Part shown: positions 7,843 to 16,742 of the stretch, piece after piece
Layout of the letters: each line of letters begins with the position of its first letter
Position numbering within the stretch: the first letter of the stretch is position 1
From: Allobosea sp. OK403
Lineage (GTDB): Bacteria; Pseudomonadota; Alphaproteobacteria; Rhizobiales; Beijerinckiaceae
Reading direction: 5' to 3'
NCBI RefSeq assembly: GCF_900113835.1
Contig: NZ_FOQV01000002.1
Coordinates: forward strand, 868,001 to 932,000
Length of the DNA: 64,000 bases
Notes under the pieces: generated by a model
Database searches by the model: none
What the model was told of the DNA's origin: nothing
The model's input: only the letters and a program-made list of their open reading frames with translations
Made by a program: the position numbers and the translations under genes

Positions 7843-8541
7843 ATGACCACGATGATTCACGTCGAGAACGTCGCCAAGCATTTCACCCTGCACAATCAGG
7901 GCGGCGTCCGCTTGCCGGTGTTCGACAACGTCAATTTCAGCGTCGCCGCCGGCGAGGCGCTGGTGCTCGCGGGCGCTTCGGGCGCGGGCAAATCCAGCCT
8001 GCTGCGCATCCTCTACGGCAATTACCGGCCAAGCGCCGGCCATATCCACATCACCCATGCTGGACGCCAGATCGACATCGTCTCAGCCGTACCGCGCACC
8101 GTGCTCGACATCCGCCGCCGCACGCTCGGCTTCGTCTCGCAGTTCCTGCGCGTGATCCCGCGCATCTCAGCGCTCGACATCGTGCGCGATCCGCTGCTCG
8201 CCCGTGGCGTCGACGCCGTGGAGGCCGGCGAGCGGGCCAAGGCCATGCTGGCCAGGCTCAACCTGCCCGAGCGGCTCTGGAACTTGGCGCCGGCGACCTT
8301 CTCCGGTGGTGAGCAGCAGCGCGTCAACATTGCCCGCTCCTTCGTCGATCCCTCGCCGATTCTCCTGATCGACGAGCCGACCGCCTCGCTCGACGCTGCC
8401 AATCGCGACGTCGTGGTCGCGCTGATCGCGGAAGCCCGTGCTAAAGGCTCCGCCATCGTCGGCATCTTCCATGATGAGGCGGTGCGCGAGGCCGTCGCCA
8501 CGCGCTATCTCGACATCACCGATTTCAGAAAGGCCGCCTGA
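7843..8541 (+). CDS. phnL: C-P lyase-associated ABC-type ATPase PhnL
   Basis: ABC-family ATPase required with PhnG, PhnH and PhnI for the first C-P lyase step, 232 residues. ATG 7843 is chosen; a GTG at 7789 overlaps phnK and would add 18 residues not seen in the family. ATG 7852 is a further option. Walker A is GASGAGKS, and the PhnL-specific stretch '[17 protein letters not shown]' lies in the middle, followed by [13 protein letters not shown] and [11 protein letters not shown]. The stop shares one base with the phnM start. Confidence 0.94.
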   Translation: MTTMIHVENVAKHFTLHNQGGVRLPVFDNVNFSVAAGEALVLAGASGAGKSSLLRILYGNYRPSAGHIHITHAGRQIDIVSAVPRTVLDIRRRTLGFVSQFLRVIPRISALDIVRDPLLARGVDAVEAGERAKAMLARLNLPERLWNLAPATFSGGEQQRVNIARSFVDPSPILLIDEPTASLDAANRDVVVALIAEARAKGSAIVGIFHDEAVREAVATRYLDITDFRKAA

Positions 8542-9680
8542 TGCAAACCGTTCTCACCAATGCCAGACTGATCCTCGAGAACGATGTCGTCTCCGGCTCG
8601 ATCGTCTTCGACGAGCGCGGCATCACATCGGTCGATCAGGGCAAGTCGTCCTTGCCTGGCGCCATCGACGTGAACGGCGACTATGTCGCGCCGGGTCTCG
8701 TCGAGATGCACACCGACAACGTGGAAAAGCACTTCATGCCCCGGCCGAAGGTGTTCTGGCCAAACGGGCTCGCGGCCGCCCTCGTCCATGACGCGCAGAT
8801 GGCGGCGGCAGGCGTCACCACCGTCTATGACGCGATCTGCGCCGGCACGCCCTTCTCGGCCAAGGACTACCGCAAGGACATCTTCGCCGATGTGATGAAG
8901 GCGCTGGCCGAGGGCCGCCGCGAAAACGTCTTCCGCATCGACCACCGCATCCATATGCGCTGTGAACTGACGAGCCCCGATCTCCTCAAGGACATCGAGC
9001 CCTATCAGGACGACGAACTCGTCCAGCTCGTCTCATTGATGGACCACACGCCCGGCCAGCGCCAATGGCGCAACATCGAGCACCTAAAGACCTACGCGAT
9101 GGGCAACGGCAAGACCGAGGCCGAGTTCGAGGCCGATGTCGTTGTCCGCCAGTCGGAAGGCGCCGCGAATGTCTCGCGCAACTGGAGCGCCGTCGTCGAG
9201 ATGTTCGGCTCGCGCGGCATCCCGATCGCGACCCATGACGACACCACGCTGGAGCATGTCGAGGCCGGCATCGCGTCGGGCGCCGTGATCTCGGAATTCC
9301 CGACCACGATCGAGGCCGCGGAGGCCGCCAAGCAGCGTGGGCTCGCGACCGTCGCTGGCGCGCCCAATGTGGTGCGCGGCGGCTCGCATTCCGGCGGCGT
9401 CTCGGTCGCGGAGCTCGCCGAGAAGGGCCTGCTCGATGGGCTCTCCTCCGACTATGTCCCGGCGAGCCTGCTCCAGGCCGTGCTCAAGCTCCACGCCAGC
9501 CATGGCATCACCTTGCCGCAAGCCATGGGCATGGTGACCTGGAAGGTCGCCGACATCCTGGGCCTCAGGGATCGCGGCCATCTCAAGCCCGGTCTGCGCG
9601 CCGACCTCGTACGCTTCAAGGTGCTGGGCGAGACGCCGGTGCTCGCCGCCGTCTGGTCGAAGGGCGAGCGGGCATTTTGA
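8541..9680 (+). CDS. phnM: Ribose 1-methylphosphonate 5-triphosphate diphosphatase PhnM
   Basis: Amidohydrolase-family enzyme that removes pyrophosphate from alpha-D-ribose 1-methylphosphonate 5-triphosphate, producing the PhnJ substrate. Length is 379 residues. The metal-site segment 'GLVEMHTDNVEKH' is at about residues 53-65, with a later 'ATHDDTT' and the C-terminal 'GLRADLVRF' end found across the family. Starts in the TGATG overlap with phnL and ends overlapping the next gene by four bases. Confidence 0.95.
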   Translation: MQTVLTNARLILENDVVSGSIVFDERGITSVDQGKSSLPGAIDVNGDYVAPGLVEMHTDNVEKHFMPRPKVFWPNGLAAALVHDAQMAAAGVTTVYDAICAGTPFSAKDYRKDIFADVMKALAEGRRENVFRIDHRIHMRCELTSPDLLKDIEPYQDDELVQLVSLMDHTPGQRQWRNIEHLKTYAMGNGKTEAEFEADVVVRQSEGAANVSRNWSAVVEMFGSRGIPIATHDDTTLEHVEAGIASGAVISEFPTTIEAAEAAKQRGLATVAGAPNVVRGGSHSGGVSVAELAEKGLLDGLSSDYVPASLLQAVLKLHASHGITLPQAMGMVTWKVADILGLRDRGHLKPGLRADLVRFKVLGETPVLAAVWSKGERAF

Positions 9681-10372
9681 CCGCGCCGCGCTACGCCCTC
9701 TACTACGCCCCCGCCGCCGACAGCACGCTCTGGCGCTTCGGCAGCGCGACGCTTGGCTATGACGCGATCACGGCCGCGGATGCGCCGTTCTCGGTCCCGG
9801 CCGGCTGCGACCCGGAAAGCTGGCCGACGCTCACCGCCGAGCCCCGACGCTATGGCTTCCACGCGACGCTGAAGGCCCCGTTCGAACTGGCCCTCGGCCG
9901 CCAGGAAGGCCAGTTGCGTGCTTTCACGCATAATTTCGCCTCGGGGCTGGATGCGGTTCCGCTCAAGGGGCTCGGCGTCACCGCGCTCGGCTCCTTCATC
10001 GCACTGACGCCATCAGCCGAGAACCGGCCGCTGCAGGATCTCGCTTTCTCCGTCGTCCAGGCCTTCGAGCCCTTCCGCGCCCCGTTGAGCCCGGTCGATC
10101 TGGCGCGCCGCCTCAAGAGCCCGCTGACGCCGGCGCACCGGGCCTATCTCGAGGCCTATGGCTACCCTTATGTCGGTGACGCCTTCCGCTTCCACATGAC
10201 GCTGACCGGCTCGCTGCCTGCCGAGCAGGTCCTGGCCGTCAAGCAGGCGCTGACGCAGGCCTATGCCGACCATGTCCCGCCCGCCCCGATCGCGATCGAC
10301 CGGATCGCGCTCTTCAAGCAGGACACGCGCGAGAGCCGCTTCCGCCTGCTCGATTCTTTCGTGCTGGGGTGA
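9677..10372 (+). CDS. DUF1045 protein, 2H-phosphoesterase-like, phosphonate-associated
   Basis: 231-residue protein of the DUF1045 family often found in phn operons. Two HxT motifs (His62-Ala-Thr64 in GFHATLK and His173-Met-Thr175 in FHMTLTG) are the hallmark of 2H phosphoesterases, which act on cyclic phosphodiesters and related bonds. The start is TTG 9677, overlapping the phnM stop by four bases; no ATG is nearby. Because PhnJ yields a cyclic phosphate and no phnP is seen here, a role in opening that ring is an attractive inference, not an established function. Confidence 0.85.
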   Translation: MTAPRYALYYAPAADSTLWRFGSATLGYDAITAADAPFSVPAGCDPESWPTLTAEPRRYGFHATLKAPFELALGRQEGQLRAFTHNFASGLDAVPLKGLGVTALGSFIALTPSAENRPLQDLAFSVVQAFEPFRAPLSPVDLARRLKSPLTPAHRAYLEAYGYPYVGDAFRFHMTLTGSLPAEQVLAVKQALTQAYADHVPPAPIAIDRIALFKQDTRESRFRLLDSFVLG

Positions 10373-10413
10373 TGGGCACGGCTGGGCAACCCAATTGCGT
10401 TGGCCATCCCCCC

Positions 10414-10462
10414 AGCCCTCATCCTTCGAGACGCCGCTCCGCGGCTCCTCAGGATGAGGGCT
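10414..10462. repeat. Intergenic palindrome, CCTCATCCTT family; possible shared terminator
   Basis: Arms AGCCCTCATCCT (10414-10425) and AGGATGAGGGCT (10451-10462) with an inner CGCCGCTCCGCGGC-type stem. It lies between the convergent ends of the DUF1045 gene and phnN and could terminate transcription in both directions. Confidence 0.85.
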
Positions 10463-11067
10463 CAGGCTGTTCCAGCTGTCATCAGCCCGCGCAGCACCGC
10501 GGCGAACTCCGCCGCCGCCTCGGCCACCGTGCGATCGTTCTGGATCGTCACCAGCGTGGCGCTCTGCGTCCGCAAGGGCGCCTCACGGGCGAGCCTGGCT
10601 GCGATATCGGCCTCGCTCTCGCGCCCACGCGCGGCGAGCCGTTTCGCCAGCACGGCGTTCGGAGCGGTGATGTTGACGACGGTGGCCCGTCCGGCCAGTC
10701 GCTCGGCAACCGGGATGACGCCCCGCGAAATATTGACGATCACGACCTGGCCGCACGCGATGCGGGAGAGTTCGGCGGCGGGAATGCCATAGGCCAAGCC
10801 ATGCGCCCCCCAATTCAGCGCGATCTCGCCGCGCGCGACGGCCGCCTCGAATTCGGCTTGGGAGCAGCTGTCGTGATCCTCGGCGCCCGCCATCGCCGGC
10901 CGCGTGATCAGGCGGCGGGCGAAATGGAACCGGGCATCGCCGGCAAGCGCCGCGCGGGCAGCATCCATCAATGTGTCCTTGCCGGCGCCCGAGGGGCCGA
11001 CGACGAGGACGAGAGCTCCCGGCGCTGCTGCCGGCATTCCTGAAACGATCTGAGAAGGAAGCGACAT
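10462..11067 (-). CDS. phnN: Ribose 1,5-bisphosphate phosphokinase PhnN
   Basis: Converts ribose 1,5-bisphosphate to PRPP at the end of the C-P lyase pathway. Length is 201 residues from ATG 11067; ATG 11037 (nearer the P-loop, as in shorter homologs) is possible, and TTG 11076 less so. Walker A is GPSGAGKD in '[14 protein letters not shown]'; guanylate-kinase-like features follow (RRLITRP, a DHDS lid segment, 'LAARGRES'). It is on the opposite strand to the rest of the operon, head to head with the hexapeptide transferase gene: the two start codons are one base apart. Confidence 0.92.
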   Translation of the reverse strand: MSLPSQIVSGMPAAAPGALVLVVGPSGAGKDTLMDAARAALAGDARFHFARRLITRPAMAGAEDHDSCSQAEFEAAVARGEIALNWGAHGLAYGIPAAELSRIACGQVVIVNISRGVIPVAERLAGRATVVNITAPNAVLAKRLAARGRESEADIAARLAREAPLRTQSATLVTIQNDRTVAEAAAEFAAVLRGLMTAGTA

Positions 11068-11068
11068 C

Positions 11069-11698
11069 GTGGCCAAGGAAACGGGAAAGAAACTGGGACT
11101 GGAACCTCTGATCGACCCGACCGCGCAGGTGCGGCAGGCGACGCTCGGACGCTACACCGAGATCGGCGCGCGCACGTCCTTCGTCGAGTCGTCGATGGAC
11201 GACTACTCCTATGTCGTGAACGATTCCAATGTCATCTACACGACGATCGGGAAATTCTGCTCGATCGCGGCGATGACCCGGATCAACCCCGGCAACCACC
11301 CGATGCAGCGGGCGAGCCAGTCGCATTTCACCTATCGCGCTTCGGCCTATTTCGACGATGCGGAGGACGATGCCGCATTCTTCGCCTGGCGGCGCTCGAC
11401 GCCGGTGACCATCGGCCACGATGTCTGGATCGGCCATGGCGCGATCATCCTTCCCGGCCGCACGATCGGCACCGGCGCCGTGGTCGCGGGCGGCGCGATC
11501 GTCACCAAGGATGTCGCGCCCTACACCATCGTTGGCGGCAACCCGGCCAAACCGATCCGCCGGCGCTTCCCGGAGCCGATCGCCGAGCGGTTGCTGGCAT
11601 TGGCCTGGTGGGATTGGGAGCATGCGCGCCTGCGCGCGGCGCTGGCGGATTTCCGGGCGCTGTCGGTCGAGACGTTTCTGGAGAAGCATGGCGGATAG
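11069..11698 (+). CDS. Phosphonate-associated hexapeptide-repeat transferase
   Basis: 209-residue left-handed beta-helix acyltransferase of the type repeatedly found in phn clusters (TIGR03308-like). Hexapeptide turns are visible in '[16 protein letters not shown]' and '[15 protein letters not shown]', with the chloramphenicol/xenobiotic acetyltransferase-like end '[13 protein letters not shown]'. The start is GTG 11069, with AAGGA at 11055-11059. The acceptor is unknown; a role in modifying an intermediate or an aminophosphonate is only a guess. Its promoter must lie inside phnN. Confidence 0.85.
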   Translation: MAKETGKKLGLEPLIDPTAQVRQATLGRYTEIGARTSFVESSMDDYSYVVNDSNVIYTTIGKFCSIAAMTRINPGNHPMQRASQSHFTYRASAYFDDAEDDAAFFAWRRSTPVTIGHDVWIGHGAIILPGRTIGTGAVVAGGAIVTKDVAPYTIVGGNPAKPIRRRFPEPIAERLLALAWWDWEHARLRAALADFRALSVETFLEKHGG

Positions 11699-11829
11699 AT
11701 TGCCTGGCAGCACAGCGCAGGGTTGTGGGTTTGATCTATGTCAATAGTGTCGGAGCGAGCTCGTTAACCAAGAGATTGGCTTAATTTGATCAGCACAATT
11801 GGTAAAACGTCACCTTTGGGAATGCTGAC

Positions 11830-13338
11830 ATGGACCCCACCGATCACCTCTCCGCTCGCCTCGGCTTCATCGAGCTCGATGCGGCCGCGCAACAGCGCAT
11901 GCGCGACGTCAAGGAGGTGATCGTGGCGGCGCTGCCAGGCGCGCTCGAGGCTTTTTACCGTCAGGCCAGGACCTTCCCGCAGACACGCGGCTTCTTCTCC
12001 AGCGAGCAGCATGTCGAAAGTGCCAAGCAACGCCAGCAGGCCCACTGGCAAAGAATGGCGGATGGTGCGTTCGACCAGCGCTATGTCGATGCCGTCACGG
12101 CCATCGGCAAGGTCCATGCCCGGATCGGGCTGGAGCCACGCTGGTATATTGGCGGCTATGCCCTGATCCTGGAGAAACTGATCGCCGGCGTGCTGGAAGC
12201 GCGCTGGCCCCGAAACGCCTTCGGCAGGCAGAGCCCGGGTGCGAGCGAGCGCTCGGGTGAGATTTCGGTCATCGTCAAGGCCGCCCTGCTCGACATGGAC
12301 TACGCCATCTCGGTCTATCTCGAGGCCTCGGAAGCCGCCCGCCTCAGCGGGGAGGCTGCGGCGCGCGCAATCGAACAAGCCAAGGCCCTCGAGCGCGACA
12401 AGGCCATAGCCTCGGTCAGCGAAGGACTGGCCGCGCTTGCCGGCGGCGACCTGACCTTCCGGATCGCCGAAAACATTCCGGAGGAATACACATTGATCCG
12501 CGATAATTTCAACAGCGCCATGATTCGGCTGGAGGAGATGGTCTCGACCATCCAATCGACATCGGAGCTCATCGTGGGCGCCTCGCAGGAGATCAATTCG
12601 GGTTCGCAGGATCTGTCGATGCGCACCGACCAGCAGGCCTCGGCGCTCGAGGAAAATGCGGCCACCACCGAGGAGCTCGCCGCCTCCGTCAAGACCTCGG
12701 CCCAGGCTTCCCGGCTGTCGGTTTCGCTCGCCGACGAGGCGACCTCCATCGCCCGCACCGGCGGCACCATCGTCAACGACGCGATCGACGCCATGTCGCG
12801 GATCGAAGAGGCCTCGACCCGGATCTCGGAAATCACCACGGTGATCGACGGCATCGCCTTCCAGACCAATCTGCTGGCGCTCAATGCCGCTGTCGAAGCT
12901 GCTCGGGCAGGCGACGCCGGCCGCGGCTTCGCCGTGGTCGCCGCCGAGGTACGCGCACTCGCCCAGCGCTCCGCCGCCGCGGCCAAGGACATCACAGCCC
13001 TGATTGTCTCCTCAGACGCCGAAGTGACGGGTGGCGTGAAGCTCGTGCGGCTGGCTGGCGAAACGCTGCAGAAGATCGTCGACGCCTCCGTCCGCGTCTC
13101 CACGACGGTTCAGGAGATAGCCGCCGCCTCGGGCGAACAGGCCAACGGCATCGACGAAATGAGCCAGACCGTGGCCCATATGGACGACATCACCCAGCAG
13201 AATGCCGCACTCGCCGAGGAAAGCGCGGCAAGCGCCCGTGCGCTGCTCGACCACATCGCGCAGCTCGACCGACTCGTCAGCGCCTTCCGGACACAGGATG
13301 CACGCAGTCTCGCCCATCCGATGCGCCGAGTCGCCTGA
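11830..13338 (+). CDS. Globin-coupled methyl-accepting chemotaxis protein (soluble aerotaxis-type sensor)
   Basis: 502-residue chemoreceptor without an obvious transmembrane segment. Residues 1 to about 165 form a protoglobin-type sensor domain; His96 in '[18 protein letters not shown]' is the expected proximal heme ligand, as in HemAT. A HAMP-like linker (about 195-245) precedes the signalling coiled coil, whose tip carries '[20 protein letters not shown]' and '[19 protein letters not shown]'. It probably senses oxygen or another gas and signals to CheA in the cytoplasm. No che genes adjoin it, and it stands as a single gene. Confidence 0.92.
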   Translation: MDPTDHLSARLGFIELDAAAQQRMRDVKEVIVAALPGALEAFYRQARTFPQTRGFFSSEQHVESAKQRQQAHWQRMADGAFDQRYVDAVTAIGKVHARIGLEPRWYIGGYALILEKLIAGVLEARWPRNAFGRQSPGASERSGEISVIVKAALLDMDYAISVYLEASEAARLSGEAAARAIEQAKALERDKAIASVSEGLAALAGGDLTFRIAENIPEEYTLIRDNFNSAMIRLEEMVSTIQSTSELIVGASQEINSGSQDLSMRTDQQASALEENAATTEELAASVKTSAQASRLSVSLADEATSIARTGGTIVNDAIDAMSRIEEASTRISEITTVIDGIAFQTNLLALNAAVEAARAGDAGRGFAVVAAEVRALAQRSAAAAKDITALIVSSDAEVTGGVKLVRLAGETLQKIVDASVRVSTTVQEIAAASGEQANGIDEMSQTVAHMDDITQQNAALAEESAASARALLDHIAQLDRLVSAFRTQDARSLAHPMRRVA

Positions 13339-13348
13339 AGTCGATGCT

Positions 13349-14011
13349 TTAGTCTCGCAACCGCCAGACCGAGCTCTGCTTGATCTCGGCGTCCTCCAGC
13401 GAGCGCGTCACCGGAACCTGATAGGTCGCCAGCGCCTCCAGCCTGTCCCGAGGCAAATAGCTCCGGCCGGGATCGCCGATCAGCACGGTCGCGCCACGCG
13501 CCTGTAATTGCGAGAGCCAGTCAATAATGCTCTGCGCCATCGCGCGCTCATAGCAGACATCGCCGGCGCAGATGACGTCCCAGCCCTCATCGCGGCCGAT
13601 CAGATCGTCGAGCAGAACCTCGACGTGAACGCCATTGGCCTGAGCATTGAGACCGATCGCCTCGCCGGCGAAGGCGTCGATGTCGCAAGCCTCGACCCGC
13701 GATGCACCGGCCTTGGCGGCGGCAATCGCCACGAGCCCCGAGCCGCTGGCGAAATCGAGCACACGCTTGCCGGCCACGTTTCCCGGCTGGTCGATAAGAT
13801 ACCGCGCCAACGCCTGTCCGCCAGCCCAGGCAAAAGCCCAGAAAGGCGGCGGCAAGCCGATGGTAGCAAGCTCATCCTCGGTCTTCTGCCAGAGCTCCGT
13901 CGCTTCCTCGGCGACATGGAGTGAAATCTCCGGCGCATGCGGCACCGGCAGCAACCGCGTCTGCGCCAGGATGAAGCCGCGCCGATCGAGCCCTATGGCT
14001 ACGACGCTCAC
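13349..14011 (-). CDS. Class I SAM methyltransferase, ETFB lysine methyltransferase-like
   Basis: 220 residues. 'FWAFAWAGGQALARYLI' followed by the SAM-binding 'VLDFASGSGLVAIAAA' and 'CDIDAFAGEAIGLNAQAN' matches the human ETFBKMT family, whose alphaproteobacterial relatives methylate the electron-transfer flavoprotein beta subunit. The 'GDVCYERAM' segment corresponds to the post-II acidic motif of seven-beta-strand methyltransferases. The start ATG 14011 overlaps the glycosyltransferase stop (ATGA), so the two are co-transcribed with the glycosyltransferase first. The substrate is inferred from family similarity. Confidence 0.78.
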   Translation of the reverse strand: MSVVAIGLDRRGFILAQTRLLPVPHAPEISLHVAEEATELWQKTEDELATIGLPPPFWAFAWAGGQALARYLIDQPGNVAGKRVLDFASGSGLVAIAAAKAGASRVEACDIDAFAGEAIGLNAQANGVHVEVLLDDLIGRDEGWDVICAGDVCYERAMAQSIIDWLSQLQARGATVLIGDPGRSYLPRDRLEALATYQVPVTRSLEDAEIKQSSVWRLRD

Positions 14012-15162
14012 GCCGCGACCTCAGTCGTCGGCTGGTCCAGCAGGCCGCGATAGAGCCCCTTGACCGCGTTCATCACGTCGCGCTCGGTATAGCCGTCGAT
14101 CAACCTTGCGCGCGCGCTCGTGCCCATGCGCTCGGCCAGCGCCGGGGCGCCGGCGAAGGTGATCAGCGCCTTGGCGAGCGCGGCAGCGTCGTCCGCGGGC
14201 ACCACGATCCCGTCGCGCCCGTCGCGAACGAAGCTGCGGCAGCCCGGCACATCCGTGGTCAGGATCGCGCGGCCGCAGGCCGCCGCCTCCAGGATCGTGC
14301 GTGGCAAACCCTCGCCGCCGCGCGAGGGCAGGATGCAGAGATGGTGCTGACGCCAGACGCCCTCGATATCGCGTGTCGGGCCGGCCCAGTTGATGCCCGG
14401 CCGGGTCGCCCATTGCTTCAGCGTCGCCTCGGGAATCGCCTTGGGATTCGAGGGGTCGGGCGCGCCGTGGACAGTGAGTTCGACGCGCGCGCCCTCCGCC
14501 CGCGCCAATCGCACCGCCTCGACCGCAAGGTCGACGCCCTTCGACCAGAGCATGCGCGCGACCAGCGCGACCTTGAGCGGCGGGGTCGCCGGCATCGGCT
14601 CCGGCATCAGGATCAAGGGATCGACGCCCGCGCCACCGACGATCGCGACCTTGCCTGCGTCCTCCGGATCGAAACCCAGCGAGACGGGATCATCGGGGTT
14701 CTCGAACAGAAAGCGGGTTTGCGGCCCGTCGATCGCCGCGCGCAGCCAAAACCGGACGGCAAGCCGCGCCGCGGCCGCGACCAGGCCCTGCCTGGCGCCG
14801 AGGAAGCCCAGACCCGTCAGCGCATAGACGCGGCGCTCGACGCCCGCGAGCTTGCCGGCGAGGCCGGCAAGCGCGATCGGCTTCAAGGCGATGCAATGCA
14901 GGATGTCGGGCCGCTCGGCCTCGATCAGGCGCTTCAGCGCCGCGATCTGGCGGAAAAGCGCGCGCGGATCGAGGCTGCGGCGCTCGGCCTCCAGCGCGAT
15001 CAGACGGGCTCCCGTCGCCTCGATGACGCGGCGATGCTGCCGCTCACGGGCGATGACGACGACGTCGAAATCGAGCTCACGCGCGGCGCGGGCCATCGGC
15101 AGGAAATGCGAGGCGAAGAACCAGTCTTCCGTGGCGACGAAAAGGAGTTTGGGGCGGCGCAT
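14008..15162 (-). CDS. Family 4 glycosyltransferase
   Basis: 384-residue GT-B fold glycosyltransferase. The N-terminal lobe begins 'KLLFVATEDWFFASHFLPMA'; the C-terminal lobe carries 'SRGGEGLPRTILEAAACG', the EX7E nucleotide-sugar-binding motif of GT4 enzymes, then 'VRDGRDGIVVP'. No signal peptide or membrane helix is clear. It probably adds a sugar in lipopolysaccharide or exopolysaccharide synthesis. It is isolated from other polysaccharide genes and shares a four-base overlap with the methyltransferase downstream, so donor and acceptor cannot be stated. Confidence 0.85.
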   Translation of the reverse strand: MRRPKLLFVATEDWFFASHFLPMARAARELDFDVVVIARERQHRRVIEATGARLIALEAERRSLDPRALFRQIAALKRLIEAERPDILHCIALKPIALAGLAGKLAGVERRVYALTGLGFLGARQGLVAAAARLAVRFWLRAAIDGPQTRFLFENPDDPVSLGFDPEDAGKVAIVGGAGVDPLILMPEPMPATPPLKVALVARMLWSKGVDLAVEAVRLARAEGARVELTVHGAPDPSNPKAIPEATLKQWATRPGINWAGPTRDIEGVWRQHHLCILPSRGGEGLPRTILEAAACGRAILTTDVPGCRSFVRDGRDGIVVPADDAAALAKALITFAGAPALAERMGTSARARLIDGYTERDVMNAVKGLYRGLLDQPTTEVAA

Positions 15163-15380
15163 GGCGCGACATCAGGCGCAAGCGGCGCGGAAGGTCAAGC
15201 GGGAGTGGAGTGTTGGGCGGTGTCGCCCGGAATGGAACCGCGTGATCCTGGGTAAGCCGCCTGGCGACAGGCCCCACCATACAGCGCAATTCCTGATCCG
15301 GCGTATCACAAAAATCGAATAGTCGGCCGCCGTCCGGTCGGGTCTTGCTCGCAATGAGCCACGTCTTGAAAGACAACGTT

Positions 15381-16031
15381 ATGAGAATAACCTGCCTGCA
15401 TACCGCCGAAAGCAATGTCGCCGTTTTCGACGCCGCCGCCCAGTCGCTTGGCATCGCCAAGGGGGTTCTTCGTCACGAGGTGCGAGCGGAGCTCCTCGCG
15501 GCAGCGGAAGCCGCAGGCGGACTTACACCGGAAATCGTCGATACGACGGGTGCGGTGTTGCTGGAGCTTTGTCATGGTACCGACGCTGTCATCCTGACCT
15601 GCTCGACGCTGGGGCCCGCTGTTGCCGCCGTTGAGGAGGCTGCCGCTGTGCCTGTCCTGAGAGTGGACAGCGCCTTGGCCGAGAGGGCGGCGAGTGTCGG
15701 CGGAAAGGTCATCGCTCTCTGCGCCGTCGAAACGACGATGGGGCCGACGACGGCACTCTTTGCCGAGGCTGCGAGGCGATCTGGCGCCTCCGCTGAGGTA
15801 CGCCTGGTCGCCGGCGCATGGGCCTTGTTCAAGGCCGGAGACAATGACGGATATCTCACGACGATCGCGAATGCGGCCGACGCCGCGTATGAGGACGGCG
15901 CATCGATCGTCGCCTTAGCGCAGGCATCAATGGCTGGCGCGGTCGGGCTGGTGAAGAAGGGGCCCAAGCCGATGAGCAGTCCGACCGCCGGCTTGGCCGC
16001 CGCTATGGAAAGCGCGCGGCGCGGGATCTGA
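15381..16031 (+). CDS. Aspartate/glutamate racemase superfamily protein
   Basis: 216 residues from ATG 15381 (in-frame TTG 15345 and ATG 15354 are weaker because homologs begin MRITxLHT). Two cysteine segments typical of the superfamily are seen: 'AVILTCSTLGPAV' near residue 75 and 'ALCAVETTMGP' near residue 114, the second replacing the usual 'xCTxH/A' motif with 'CAVETT'. The product is therefore racemase-like but may not be a standard racemase. It begins a run of three small forward genes with short spacers. Confidence 0.65.
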   Translation: MRITCLHTAESNVAVFDAAAQSLGIAKGVLRHEVRAELLAAAEAAGGLTPEIVDTTGAVLLELCHGTDAVILTCSTLGPAVAAVEEAAAVPVLRVDSALAERAASVGGKVIALCAVETTMGPTTALFAEAARRSGASAEVRLVAGAWALFKAGDNDGYLTTIANAADAAYEDGASIVALAQASMAGAVGLVKKGPKPMSSPTAGLAAAMESARRGI

Positions 16032-16049
16032 TTTTTGAGGCGACAAGAA

Positions 16050-16625
16050 ATGTCGGAACACAACACAGTGGCCGCCGGAAAGGTCATCCTCCTCAACGGC
16101 GCCTCCAGCAGCGGGAAATCCACCCTCGCCCGCGCTGTCCAGGCCAGGATCAGCGAGCCCTTCTGGCACATCTCTATCGACCATTTGCGGGATGCCGGCG
16201 TGCTTCCATCCGCTCGCATCAAGAGCGGCGAATTCAGATGGGCCGAGATCAGGGGCGGCTTCTTTGCTGGCTTCGAACGATCGCTGACCGCCTATCTCGA
16301 TTGCGGCAACAATCTCATCGTCGAATACATCATGGAGAATCGCGAGTGGCTGCAGCGGACCGCCCGGCTTTTGAAACGATATGACGTGTTCTTCGTCGGC
16401 ATCCATTGCTCATTGGAGGAGTTGGAGCGCCGCGAGATCGCGAGAGCCGATCGGCCGATCGGCGATGCCCGCCGGGACTATCACGCCATCCACAGCTACT
16501 GCGCCTACGACGCCGAGTTCGACAGCACCTTGCTGCCTGACGAGAACGCCGAGCGCTTGATCGCACTCTGGCAGGCACGCGCGGGTCCTTCGGCCTTGGA
16601 GCAGTTCGCCGCGGCCGAGGCTTAG
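16050..16625 (+). CDS. P-loop kinase related to chloramphenicol 3-O-phosphotransferase
   Basis: 191 residues from ATG 16050 (TTG 16035 also in frame). Walker A is GASSSGKST at residues 17-25, and 'HISIDHLRDAGV' supplies an Asp at the position of the catalytic Asp in Streptomyces venezuelae chloramphenicol phosphotransferase. 'FFVGIHCSLEELERREIARADR' and the DYHAIHSY segment match the same family. The small-molecule substrate is unknown; homologs occur in genomes that make no antibiotic, so antibiotic inactivation should not be assumed. Confidence 0.75.
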   Translation: MSEHNTVAAGKVILLNGASSSGKSTLARAVQARISEPFWHISIDHLRDAGVLPSARIKSGEFRWAEIRGGFFAGFERSLTAYLDCGNNLIVEYIMENREWLQRTARLLKRYDVFFVGIHCSLEELERREIARADRPIGDARRDYHAIHSYCAYDAEFDSTLLPDENAERLIALWQARAGPSALEQFAAAEA

Positions 16626-16742
16626 ACCTCGCGGAACGATCGAAGGGAGGCCGGCGTGTTTTGGTCTTGAATTATCGCGCCCTGGCAAGGCCTGTGGCGA
16701 AGCCTTATTGGCTTCAGGAGTATGTCCTTGGCGGAGGGCTCC

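Noticed and set aside
16050..16625. Calling the P-loop kinase a chloramphenicol resistance gene
   Set aside because: Similarity is to the family fold and motifs; nothing in the context points to antibiotic inactivation.
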